From positions 1 to 33,502 of the forward strand of contig DHQX01000024.1 of NCBI GenBank assembly GCA_002411105.1: 33,502 nt of DNA. The letters are read 5' to 3'. Both the position numbers and the translations under genes were made by a program. The notes below the pieces were generated by a model. That model was not told the DNA's origin. It did no database searches and worked only from the letters and a program-made list of their open reading frames with translations. The stretch's first letter is position 1. The number at the start of each line of letters is the position of its first letter. Below, in pieces: positions 25,373-32,895 of this stretch. This stretch comes from Christensenella sp. UBA5327 (GTDB lineage: Bacteria > Bacillota > Clostridia > Christensenellales > Aristaeellaceae).

Positions 25373-26277
25373 TTTGACGTCTCCTTTCTCTGGAGTCGGA
25401 TGAGAATATTGCTGACCACCGTTACAATGACAAGCAGCACCATGGCAACAGCGGCGCCCCGTCCAATCAGACCGTTTTGGGCATTCACCATGCGATATAC
25501 GTGCAAGCTTAAAAACTCCGTCGCGTTGCCGGGCCCGCCTTGGGTGAGCACAAAAGCGGTGTCAAACAGCTTCAGCGAGTCAACCGCGCGCATGAGCAGC
25601 GCCAACAATATCAATGAACGCATCATGGGCACGGTGATAAAAAAGAAACTGCGCACCTTGCCTGCCCCATCAATCATAGCGGATTCATAAGGCTCATCAG
25701 GCATTGATCTGAGCCCGGAATACAGAATAAGCGCAACAAAAGGTGTGAATTGCCAGATATCCACGATCATGATGGACCAGAATGCCATATCCGCAGAAAG
25801 CCAGGCGATTTTCATTCCGAACAACCCACCCAGAATATAGTTGATTAGGCCGTATTCGGCATTGAACATCAGTTTCCACATCTGGCCTGCGATGGTGGGT
25901 GTCATTGCAAGGGGAATGATCAAGATGCCAACGACCAGGGGCTTCAGTTTGAACTCTTTTTCATTCAGCAATATTGCAATCGAAAACCCCAGTATCATCT
26001 GAATGATGGTAGCAATGGTCATAAACTTCAGGCTAATATAGACGGCGTGCCAAAAATCCGGATCACGCCCGGAAAACAATCGCAAATAATTATCAAACGC
26101 CACAAATTTTGCCCTTGATAAATCCCATCCCAAATGATAGTTGGTAAAGCTCACCGCCACCAAGAAGATAGTAGGGACGATAGAGAGGACAAAAAGCGTA
26201 ATCATTGCTGGAGCGATATACTTTATATGCGGGCGTTTTTTGAAATAATCGTTGATTGCTAGATTATTTCTCTGCAT
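25369..26277 (-). CDS. Carbohydrate ABC transporter permease, MalF/UgpA type
   Basis: Membrane subunit of the same importer, 302 residues. Spans at about 22-43, 82-104, 115-135, 165-186, 215-235 and 272-292 fit the short UgpA/LacF type without the MalF N-terminal insertion. The EAA loop is PDEPYESAMIDGAGKVRSFF. ATG 26277 is chosen because AAGGAG lies just before it; a longer frame from 26337 has no ribosome site. It follows the binding-protein gene by 73 bases, a gap that holds a stem-loop. Confidence 0.93.
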   Translation of the reverse strand: MQRNNLAINDYFKKRPHIKYIAPAMITLFVLSIVPTIFLVAVSFTNYHLGWDLSRAKFVAFDNYLRLFSGRDPDFWHAVYISLKFMTIATIIQMILGFSIAILLNEKEFKLKPLVVGILIIPLAMTPTIAGQMWKLMFNAEYGLINYILGGLFGMKIAWLSADMAFWSIMIVDIWQFTPFVALILYSGLRSMPDEPYESAMIDGAGKVRSFFFITVPMMRSLILLALLMRAVDSLKLFDTAFVLTQGGPGNATEFLSLHVYRMVNAQNGLIGRGAAVAMVLLVIVTVVSNILIRLQRKETSK

Positions 26278-26300
26278 ACGATGCTCCTTCCTAACAATAA

Positions 26301-26333
26301 GGGAGAGAAATCCTAAAGCAAGACTCCTCTCCC
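26301..26333 (-). promoter_or_regulatory. Stem-loop between binding-protein and permease genes
   Basis: A 7-bp inverted repeat (GGGAGAG at 26301-26307 with CTCTCCC at 26327-26333) and a 19-base loop lie 17 bases behind the binding-protein stop. It parallels the stronger hairpin in the maltodextrin operon and could lower permease relative to binding-protein levels. Confidence 0.4.
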
Positions 26334-26350
26334 TCATTGCTTAATTGGTA

Positions 26351-27676
26351 CTACTGAATCAAGTCTTCAATATCCACTTGCATTCTCTCGCAAGCCTGGT
26401 CAGTTGTGGTGTCGCCAGCCAATGCGGAGCTGCCATATGCGCCTGCAATTTCGAGTATCTGGTTAATCTGTTCATGTTGGGGAATCCAGCTCAAACCTTT
26501 TTCCACCAGGCCGTTGGCGCTCACCAAAGCCAGTTTCTGTGCCGGATAAGAAGGGTTCAGCGCTGCCAGTTCTTCATTCTCAAAAATAGAGGCACGGGTT
26601 CCGACGCCGCCTGCTTTGACATAGTCAACGCTCTTCTCTTTTCCAGCCATGAAGACGATAAACTCCCAAGCAGCCTCGGGATTCTTGGAGGATACGGGAA
26701 TGGACAGGTTCCATCCGGCAAGCGCCGCGCCATCTCCCGCCGGGCCAGTTGGGGTGGGCACAAAAGCGACCTTGTCAGCCACCGTTGAGGTGTTTGGATC
26801 GGTGATCTGGTTTGCTAGCGCGGTGGCGTCCAACCACATGGCGGTTCGGCCGGAAATGAAGGCTCCCAGAGCTTCCTCATGGGTATATGTGCCTACGTCA
26901 GCAGGGGCACACTTCAGCAGTTCTACGAAAAACTCCAGAGAGGCTTTGGTTTCTGGTGTTGTGCACGTGACCTTCACCTCATCTGTGCCAATGGAGGCTT
27001 GATCAATGAATCCTCCGCCGAAGTTATACATCAGGCTCATCCAGCCAGATGCAAAGTGAATGCCCCTTTGTGCACGCATGGAAACGCCATAGAGATTATC
27101 TTCCTTGCCGTTAAAGAAACGGGCGAGTTCAAGGAACTCATCCATTGTTTTGGGCGGCTCCTTTTCATACTTTTCAAACAGATCGGTGCGATACGCGATA
27201 AACCTGGTCTCGCCAGCTGTCGGAATGCCGTAGTTGATCCCGTTTGCGCCTGAAATGCCGTTGCGGTATGCGGCCATGATATCCTCATAGTCAAACCATT
27301 CCGGCGTCAGGTCAGAATTATCAACGAACTCGGACACGGGGCGCAGCACGTTTTTGGAGGCGTATTCGCTCATCCAAAAGGCATCGGTCATAAAGACATC
27401 GTAGGCTCCTGCTCCCTGAAAATCAAGCAGTTGTTTGCTTTTCAGGTTGGTTTCTTCCACCACGTCCCAAACTACTTTAATGCCTGTTAAACTGGTAAAT
27501 TCATCGGCCATGGTTTTGAATGCTTCTGTGGAGGGATGAGCGGCCATAGCAACTGTGATGGTAGTACCGTCATATTTTTCTTTGACTTTTGCACCCCAAT
27601 CAGCCAAGCTAGCTGAGGCGCTGATCATCACAGCGCAAAGAAACAGCGACAAGAGAATGGTAGTAAATCGCTTCAT
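26351..27676 (-). CDS. Sugar-type ABC transporter substrate-binding protein
   Basis: Extracellular solute-binding protein (family 1, MalE-like), 441 residues. A signal peptide (MKRFTTILLSLFLCAVMISA) is cut near ASASLA; there is no lipobox, since the only early Cys (14) is preceded by Leu-Phe-Leu. The mature part begins ADWGAKVKEKYDGTTI and shows the binding-protein pattern TITVAMAAHPSTEAFKTMAD and later AAWEFIVFMAGKE. It heads the importer operon, with AAGGAGG before ATG and a consensus promoter. Lack of a lipid anchor is unusual for a Gram-positive-type binding protein. The ligand is unknown; the neighbouring oxidoreductase favours a sugar, polyol or sugar acid. Confidence 0.93.
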   Translation of the reverse strand: MKRFTTILLSLFLCAVMISASASLADWGAKVKEKYDGTTITVAMAAHPSTEAFKTMADEFTSLTGIKVVWDVVEETNLKSKQLLDFQGAGAYDVFMTDAFWMSEYASKNVLRPVSEFVDNSDLTPEWFDYEDIMAAYRNGISGANGINYGIPTAGETRFIAYRTDLFEKYEKEPPKTMDEFLELARFFNGKEDNLYGVSMRAQRGIHFASGWMSLMYNFGGGFIDQASIGTDEVKVTCTTPETKASLEFFVELLKCAPADVGTYTHEEALGAFISGRTAMWLDATALANQITDPNTSTVADKVAFVPTPTGPAGDGAALAGWNLSIPVSSKNPEAAWEFIVFMAGKEKSVDYVKAGGVGTRASIFENEELAALNPSYPAQKLALVSANGLVEKGLSWIPQHEQINQILEIAGAYGSSALAGDTTTDQACERMQVDIEDLIQ

Positions 27677-27712
27677 TGCTAGACCTCCTTCGTATTATGC
27701 TAACCATTTTTT

Positions 27713-27741
27713 ATTATAGGTACTATGGTTTTGCAAGTCAA
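27713..27741 (-). promoter_or_regulatory. Strong promoter of the second ABC operon
   Basis: Minus strand: TTGACT (27736-27741), 17-base spacer, perfect TATAAT (27713-27718), 37 bases before the ATG of the binding-protein gene. It starts 43 bases behind the stop of the corrinoid activator gene, and no terminator is visible between them, so read-through from the upstream operon is also possible. Confidence 0.85.
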
Positions 27742-27783
27742 GCGGACTAATAGAAACACATCAAACCAGCGAAAAGGAGAATC

Positions 27784-29265
27784 TTAATCCAACCCCGGAA
27801 ACAGCATCTCCTCCATATACGCCTCATTAAACCAAGGGTTGCCGCCCAGGGAGACATGGCGGGAGCGCTGGGCGATGCGGGTAAGGGCATCCAGCTGATG
27901 GGTATCCAACAGCAGCCGTGCCGCCCCGGTGAGGGAGGCGTTGCCGATGACACTGACTTTATCTGCCAGCTCACGGGGAATAAGGCCGATGCGGGCGGCG
28001 GATTTGATGTCCAGGTGGCTGCCAAAGCCGCCGGCCAGGTAAAGACGGGTGATGTCCTCAGGCCGCACCTTCGCTTCATACATGAGCGTGCGGATGCCTG
28101 CTGCGATGGCGGCCTTGGCCAATTGTACGTGGCGGATGTCCTGGGGGATCAGGTAGACGCCCTCCGCCAGGTACAGGCGGTCCTCATCGGTAGCGCCGGT
28201 GTCCTCCACCAGGCCCAGGTCAAGCAGCGCCGCGATGGCGTCAATCAGGCCAGAGCCGCACATGCCTATCGGTTTTGCGCTTCCAATGGTGTGGGCCCTG
28301 ATCATTCCCTCCTCCACCCAGACGCTGTCAATGGCGCCCGGCACGCTGCCTGACCCCATGTGGATGCCCGCCCCCTCAAAGGCCGGGCCTGCGGCGGTGG
28401 AGGCGACGTGGAGCACCCCGTCCTTCCACAGGGCGATTTCGCCATTGGTGCCCACATCGGCCAAAAGGGCGGTGTCACCCCGCTCACACATGCCGCTTGC
28501 CAGCACCGCGCAGGTGATGTCCGCCCCCACAAAGGCGTTCATACAGGGGGGCAGATAGGCCCTGCGGCCCTGGAGGTCTTCCCAGACGCCAAAGAGATGA
28601 TCGGCCTCAAAAGGCGCGCGGGACAGGGTGAGGGGGTTTTTGCCGGTCAACAGATAGAGCATGGTGGTGTTGCCAGCGATAACCAGGGTTTCGAGGGCTG
28701 TTTCGGGTTGTTTGGCCTCTTTTAAAGCCTGATGAAGCAGCCCTTGCAGCGCGTCCTCCACCAGGCGCTGAAGCCGCTGTTGCCCGCCCTCAAGCGCTGC
28801 CCCAATGCGGCCCATCACGTCGGCCGCCACGGCGGTCTGCGGGTTGACAGCAGCAGCGCTGGCAAGGTGTTCCCCGGTTTTCAGGTCATAGAGCTTCAGC
28901 CCCAGGGTGGTGGTGCCAATGTCAACCGCCGCCCCAATGTGGCCCGGCATGGGGCTAAGCGCGCCTGCGCTCCCCTCCCCCTCCAGCTGGATCTGGGCCA
29001 TCTCCTGGCTTGCGGGGAGAAAAACCTCAGCGTCCCCCCTCAGCATCAATTGGCATGAAAGGCGGCTGCCAGCCTTTTGCTCAAAGGCGTTGGACGGGGA
29101 AATCTCCCCCTGCGCCTCCACCCGGCATTTGCCGCAGCGCCCGCGCCCGCCGCAGGGCTGGGGGAGGGCCAGACCCGCCTGTGCCAGCACCTGGGAAAGG
29201 ACAGGCGCGCCCTCAAAGCGCGCGTCATGCCGTTTTCCGTTTTGCCAGATGATGAGTTTGGGCAC
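27784..29265 (-). CDS. Corrinoid activation protein ([2Fe-2S] plus DUF4445/ASKHA)
   Basis: Predicted ATP-dependent reductive activator that returns Co(II) corrinoid to the active Co(I) state, 493 residues. An N-terminal plant-type [2Fe-2S] ferredoxin domain carries Cys38, Cys44, Cys47 (PCGGRGRCGKC) and Cys71. From about 110 an actin-like ASKHA region follows (AAVDIGTTTLGLKLYDL), with ADVGTNGEIAL and MCGSGLIDAIAALLDLGL. It resembles RamA/RACo-type activators but is shorter than the 600-plus-residue RACo and lacks the C-terminal Cys-rich ferredoxin domain of RamA. The start is GTG at 29265, with AAGGAGG seven bases upstream and the DUF2284 stop codon directly adjacent. It is the last gene of the corrinoid operon. 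Confidence 0.9.
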   Translation of the reverse strand: MPKLIIWQNGKRHDARFEGAPVLSQVLAQAGLALPQPCGGRGRCGKCRVEAQGEISPSNAFEQKAGSRLSCQLMLRGDAEVFLPASQEMAQIQLEGEGSAGALSPMPGHIGAAVDIGTTTLGLKLYDLKTGEHLASAAAVNPQTAVAADVMGRIGAALEGGQQRLQRLVEDALQGLLHQALKEAKQPETALETLVIAGNTTMLYLLTGKNPLTLSRAPFEADHLFGVWEDLQGRRAYLPPCMNAFVGADITCAVLASGMCERGDTALLADVGTNGEIALWKDGVLHVASTAAGPAFEGAGIHMGSGSVPGAIDSVWVEEGMIRAHTIGSAKPIGMCGSGLIDAIAALLDLGLVEDTGATDEDRLYLAEGVYLIPQDIRHVQLAKAAIAAGIRTLMYEAKVRPEDITRLYLAGGFGSHLDIKSAARIGLIPRELADKVSVIGNASLTGAARLLLDTHQLDALTRIAQRSRHVSLGGNPWFNEAYMEEMLFPGLD

Positions 29266-29823
29266 CTATGCCTCCTTAGAATCAAAAAACGCCATGCCAA
29301 AATAGGTGACCGTATCGGGGCCGTTGATGTATTTCAGCTCAGTTCCCTTCACCGTGTTATACACGTCGATGCCGTAGCTCTCAACCGAGGGCAGCGCCCG
29401 GTCAGGAAAGCGGCAGGGCAGGCCCTGGGGCTTCAGGCATGCCTCACACAGCCGGCAGCCGCCGCAGGTGAGGTGCAAAAAGCCCTGGGGCAAAAGCCCC
29501 GGCAGCTTATTCTGAATGCGCTGGCTGAGCTGCACATGGTTGTGCCCGGCTGCCACCATGCCCTCATAGTCAAAGCTGTCTTCAAGGGGGGAAATGGTCT
29601 GATAGACCAGCGCCCGGGAGAAGCCCCGCACCTTGTCCATCAGCGGCTCTATATCGCCCACATCCGGCGGGCACATATAGCAGCGGCCGTATTTGCCGCA
29701 GGCGTTGGTGGCGCAGATGTCCCGGAAGTCTTTTGACAGCGCGACCTGACCTCCCGGGATCACCGTGGCCTTGGTGGCACCCTCAGACAGCGCCATCTGG
29801 ATCAGCCGCTCATCAGCTGGCAT
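29266..29823 (-). CDS. DUF2284 Cys-rich metal-binding protein
   Basis: A 185-residue protein of the DUF2284 family with nine clustered cysteines: 37, 42, 48 and 51 (ICATNACGKYGRCYMCPP) and 120, 123, 126, 129 and 137 (LTCGGCRLCEACL). The pattern suggests one or two iron-sulfur clusters. The family's role is not established. Here it lies between a methyltransferase and a corrinoid activator that lacks an extra ferredoxin domain, so it may pass electrons to the activator (inferred). ATG 29823 overlaps the end of the methyltransferase gene by 11 bases, indicating coupling; a start ten codons earlier at 29853 would lie deeper in that gene and is less likely. Confidence 0.85.
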   Translation of the reverse strand: MPADERLIQMALSEGATKATVIPGGQVALSKDFRDICATNACGKYGRCYMCPPDVGDIEPLMDKVRGFSRALVYQTISPLEDSFDYEGMVAAGHNHVQLSQRIQNKLPGLLPQGFLHLTCGGCRLCEACLKPQGLPCRFPDRALPSVESYGIDVYNTVKGTELKYINGPDTVTYFGMAFFDSKEA

Positions 29824-30826
29824 TGTATTCATCCACAGCCTTGAAGAAGGCATCGATGTTATCCCAGGGGCTCATGGGCGGAATATCACAGCCTGAGGAG
29901 ATGACGAAGTTGGGATGCCCCGGGCTGCAGGCGGCCATCACCTGGAGGGTATTCTCCCGGATGCTCTCAGGCGTCCCGGAGAGGAACTGGGCCGAAGGGC
30001 TGACATTGCCCATCACCAGAAGGTCCTTAGGCACCCTTCCCACCAGCCGGCTTAAGTCCACCGCGTCCCCAAAGTGGTAGCCATCGCAGCCCGTGCGCAA
30101 GATGGAATCCATCATCACTGGGGTGTTATTGCCGCAGTTGTGGTAGATGACCAAAAAATCATCAGATTTCGCAGCCTGGGCCATCTGGCGCACATAGGGC
30201 TCTGAAAATTCCTCAGCCAAAATGGGGGATAAAAGCCCCGCCAAGGGCTCTGCGATCACCACGCCGTGGGCGCCCGCGGCCTTATAGGCCAGCACATAGG
30301 CTGCCAGGAAATCCGTGGCCTTCTGAAGCACGGTGTGCACGGCCTCCGGCTCGTCATAGCACTGGATCATGATGTCGCTCACCCCCATCAGCCGCCCGGC
30401 CAGGGAGTAGGGGCCGATGACCCCGGCCAAAACCGGCCGGTCGGTGATGAGCTGGCAGGCCTGCCGGATCGCTTCTACATATTTGCCGGTGCGCCCGGCA
30501 CCCACCGCCGGCACCTGAAGCGCCACCGCCTCCTCAGGCGTGGTCACCAGCGCCTCCTTCACCGTGGGCACCTCACCTGGCATGAAGTGAGCCGTGGCGC
30601 CAAAGGCCTCAGCCTCCACCGACAGATCCATCATGCTCACCGCGGCCGCGGTGGGGGCGCGGTCAGTCACCAGCTTCATCCCCCTGGCCTGCAGCTCAGG
30701 GTCCGAGGTGAGCTGCGCTACGGTGATGTCCATGAGGCTGACACAGGGGAAGGAGAGGATGGGCATGGCCCGCTTGGTTTTGGACGCGATCAGGTCAGCC
30801 TTCCAGGCTTTCATGTCTCTTTTCAT
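29813..30826 (-). CDS. UroD-fold corrinoid methyltransferase (MtaA/MtbA type)
   Basis: A 337-residue protein of the uroporphyrinogen decarboxylase superfamily. It carries the zinc site of MtaA/MtbA methyltransferases: His229-x-Cys231 (YHNCGNN) and Cys313 (SSGCDIP), which in characterised enzymes binds the thiol methyl acceptor. True HemE decarboxylases lack this site. It should move methyl groups between a corrinoid protein and an acceptor such as coenzyme M, tetrahydrofolate or another thiol; methanogen-like use of coenzyme M is not expected here. It lies directly behind the corrinoid protein gene (24 bases) and overlaps DUF2284. The ribosome site (AAAGGA) is somewhat distant; a second Met four codons in is possible. 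Confidence 0.92.
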   Translation of the reverse strand: MKRDMKAWKADLIASKTKRAMPILSFPCVSLMDITVAQLTSDPELQARGMKLVTDRAPTAAAVSMMDLSVEAEAFGATAHFMPGEVPTVKEALVTTPEEAVALQVPAVGAGRTGKYVEAIRQACQLITDRPVLAGVIGPYSLAGRLMGVSDIMIQCYDEPEAVHTVLQKATDFLAAYVLAYKAAGAHGVVIAEPLAGLLSPILAEEFSEPYVRQMAQAAKSDDFLVIYHNCGNNTPVMMDSILRTGCDGYHFGDAVDLSRLVGRVPKDLLVMGNVSPSAQFLSGTPESIRENTLQVMAACSPGHPNFVISSGCDIPPMSPWDNIDAFFKAVDEYNAS

Positions 30827-30850
30827 GTTTGCTTCTTTTCCTTTGTTTGA

Positions 30851-31492
30851 TCAGCTGGCGCTGAGCAGCTCCACCGCCCTGTCAGCGGCGCTGGCAGCAT
30901 CGGGCGTGTAGGCGTCAGCGCCGATCTGCTCGCAGAAGGCATCGGTTACCGGGGCGCCGCCCACCATGATCTTCACCTGGTCCCGCAGCCCGGCCTTCTC
31001 CGCCGCGTCCACCACTTCCTTCATCATGCCCATGGTGGTGGTCAGCAGCGCGCTTAGGCAGATGATCTGGCAGCCCTGCTCCCTGGCCGTGTCGATGAAG
31101 GTGGCCGGCGGCACATCGGTGCCCAGGTCGATCACCTCAATGCCCTTGCCTTCCATCATCATCTTCACCAGGTTTTTGCCGATGTCATGCAGGTCGCCCT
31201 GCACGGTGCCGATGCACACGCGCCCGATGGCCTGCACATTGGCATCCACCAGGTGGGGCTTGAGCACCGCCACGCCATGGTTCATGGCCCTGGCCGCCAC
31301 CAGCACCTCCGGCACAAAGACCTCGTTGTTCTTAAATTTTTTCCCGATGATGTTCATGCCCGAAAGCAAGCCCTCGTCCAGAATCTGCTTCACCGGAATC
31401 CCGGCGTCCAGCGCCTGCTGAACAAGTTCTTTGACGATTTTGGCTTTGCCGGATTGCAGGTTTTCTGATATTTCAGTCAATAATGGAATCAT
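30851..31492 (-). CDS. Methyltransferase corrinoid protein (MtbC/MtaC type)
   Basis: Cobalamin-binding methyl carrier, 213 residues. Residues about 1-88 form the helical cap (B12-binding 2). Residues 90-210 are the Rossmann B12 domain with the DxHxxG motif Asp100-Leu-His102-Asp-Ile-Gly105, where His102 is the lower cobalt ligand, followed by SALLTTTM and VGGAPVTDAF. It is the first gene of the corrinoid operon, with GGAGG before the ATG. The partner that first demethylates the substrate is not in this operon; the two UroD-fold proteins immediately upstream are candidates (inferred). The substrate may be a methylamine, methoxy compound or other methyl donor. Confidence 0.95.
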   Translation of the reverse strand: MIPLLTEISENLQSGKAKIVKELVQQALDAGIPVKQILDEGLLSGMNIIGKKFKNNEVFVPEVLVAARAMNHGVAVLKPHLVDANVQAIGRVCIGTVQGDLHDIGKNLVKMMMEGKGIEVIDLGTDVPPATFIDTAREQGCQIICLSALLTTTMGMMKEVVDAAEKAGLRDQVKIMVGGAPVTDAFCEQIGADAYTPDAASAADRAVELLSAS

Positions 31493-31525
31493 TTATCGAT
31501 CCTCCGCACATCGTTATTGTTACCT

Positions 31526-31577
31526 ATTATATCCAAAATGCGTTTGAAAGATTGCGTTTTTCCGTCACAATAATGAC
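31526..31577 (-). promoter_or_regulatory. Promoter and possible activator site of the corrinoid operon
   Basis: Minus strand TATAAT (31526-31531) lies 34 bases before the corrinoid protein ATG, but no TTGACA-like -35 exists 16-18 bases upstream. A dyad GTCA-N6-TGAC (31564-31577) is centred about 42 bases upstream of the -10 centre, a usual distance for an activator. Substrate-induced control is inferred. No cobalamin riboswitch is seen in the 146-base gap. Confidence 0.45.
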
Positions 31578-31638
31578 ACTAATCAGGACATAGGGGAGTT
31601 CTTGTGTTGAGAAAGCTCTTGATTTGGAACGACATCAA

Positions 31639-32862
31639 TTATGATATGGCTATATCCATTGCCACTTGGTTCCAACGATCAAGGAAATCGAGCCGATTTT
31701 GAACGGTGCTTACATCCTTCAATATAAACTCGCAAGGTGTCTTATGTTTTTCGCAGGCTTTCTTAGCGCTAAGCATTTGCTCTCTAATCTCTGCCTCCTC
31801 AAAGATTCCATTGCCAATCAGGGATGGTCTGGGCTTTAGTGAGAAGACAAAATCTCCAGAGAGACTCTCTGCACCTTTTTCAATGTCGGCCCATGGAGAT
31901 ATTGAGATTTTGCGAACATTTTTGATTTTCCGCACAATGTCAATTTTGTTATGTAGGGGTTCACAACAGCCATAATACATTAATCCAAACATGTCATACA
32001 GAGGCATTAACAAATCAATGTCAAATTCTTCATGCATGCTTTTGGAAACGGTGCTGAATATTTGCGACATGCCATAAGCCCAAACATTTTTCGACAAAAC
32101 CGTATTACCCTCAACTTTTGGCAGGTCATTCGTGTATGCACCAGTGCAGTGAACATATTGCAACTGATCATCAAGCAATCCTAATCTTTCGCATTGCTTA
32201 ACAGAATCCATGGTGATATCTCTGAGTTTGATTACAATTTTTTCTGTCAGTTCAGGGCGATCAATAAGATCGATCAGAAGATTATCTGGCTTTCTCAACT
32301 GTGCGATCCGATCCCACACGCCTGCATGGATTTGAACCCCTTCAAAACGCACAGGAAGAATCCCTTCAAAAATCTGGCTGCACAGTTGATAGTTTTTTTC
32401 ATCTCTTTTGTGGTCAAGGACAATTTCATCAAAAGAAAGCTTATCGATATCCTCCTCGGAGTCCAATTGTTCTTGATATTCGTGGGAATAGATATCATTA
32501 TCTTGATTGGTCCAGGCCCCTTTCTCCTTGATACGAGCACCATAGAGGAGACCGCTATAAGCATGCGGAATATCGATCCGCGCCTCAACCACCATATCAC
32601 AAGGAAAGTGGTTCCATCTGTATAGTGTTTCGCGAAGCCTTTGCTCTATTGTTCGCAAATACGGATTTTTACATTCTAATGTCATCTCGGAGCTAAGGTT
32701 AATCTCATGCCAGGGCAGTTGATCGATGTAGACTAATGGTCTGGTAGGCACGAGATCATTATTAGAAGTCCACAACGCCCTCTTTTCATCTTGTGCAGGC
32801 AGTGCTGAAATTTCGGCTATTATGTTTGCTAGTGTACGTAGAACGGTGAAATCTTTATTCAT
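31639..32862 (-). CDS. UroD-superfamily protein, possible methyltransferase
   Basis: A 407-residue protein assigned to the broad UroD-like superfamily (COG0407-type) from its C-terminal part: YVHCTGAYT at 236-244, MYYGCCEPLHNKID at 295-308 and ISPWAD at 321-326. Cys299, Cys300 and His304 could bind metal, but the site differs from the HxC...C site of the downstream methyltransferase. Function is unknown; longer UroD-like proteins of this kind often accompany corrinoid proteins or sugar operons, so a substrate-demethylating role is a guess. ATG 32862 follows AAGGGG; a longer frame from 32895 has no site. The gene is strongly AT-rich (one 60-base row counted at 24 G+C, against 41 in a row of the neighbouring methyltransferase gene), suggesting separate origin. 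Confidence 0.8.
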   Translation of the reverse strand: MNKDFTVLRTLANIIAEISALPAQDEKRALWTSNNDLVPTRPLVYIDQLPWHEINLSSEMTLECKNPYLRTIEQRLRETLYRWNHFPCDMVVEARIDIPHAYSGLLYGARIKEKGAWTNQDNDIYSHEYQEQLDSEEDIDKLSFDEIVLDHKRDEKNYQLCSQIFEGILPVRFEGVQIHAGVWDRIAQLRKPDNLLIDLIDRPELTEKIVIKLRDITMDSVKQCERLGLLDDQLQYVHCTGAYTNDLPKVEGNTVLSKNVWAYGMSQIFSTVSKSMHEEFDIDLLMPLYDMFGLMYYGCCEPLHNKIDIVRKIKNVRKISISPWADIEKGAESLSGDFVFSLKPRPSLIGNGIFEEAEIREQMLSAKKACEKHKTPCEFILKDVSTVQNRLDFLDRWNQVAMDIAIS

Positions 32863-32895
32863 AAACAAACCCCTTCTTGAATGATAATAGGACAT

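Noticed and set aside
31493..31638. Cobalamin riboswitch before the corrinoid operon
   Set aside because: The gap is only 146 bases and shows no B12-box-like sequence or multi-stem fold.
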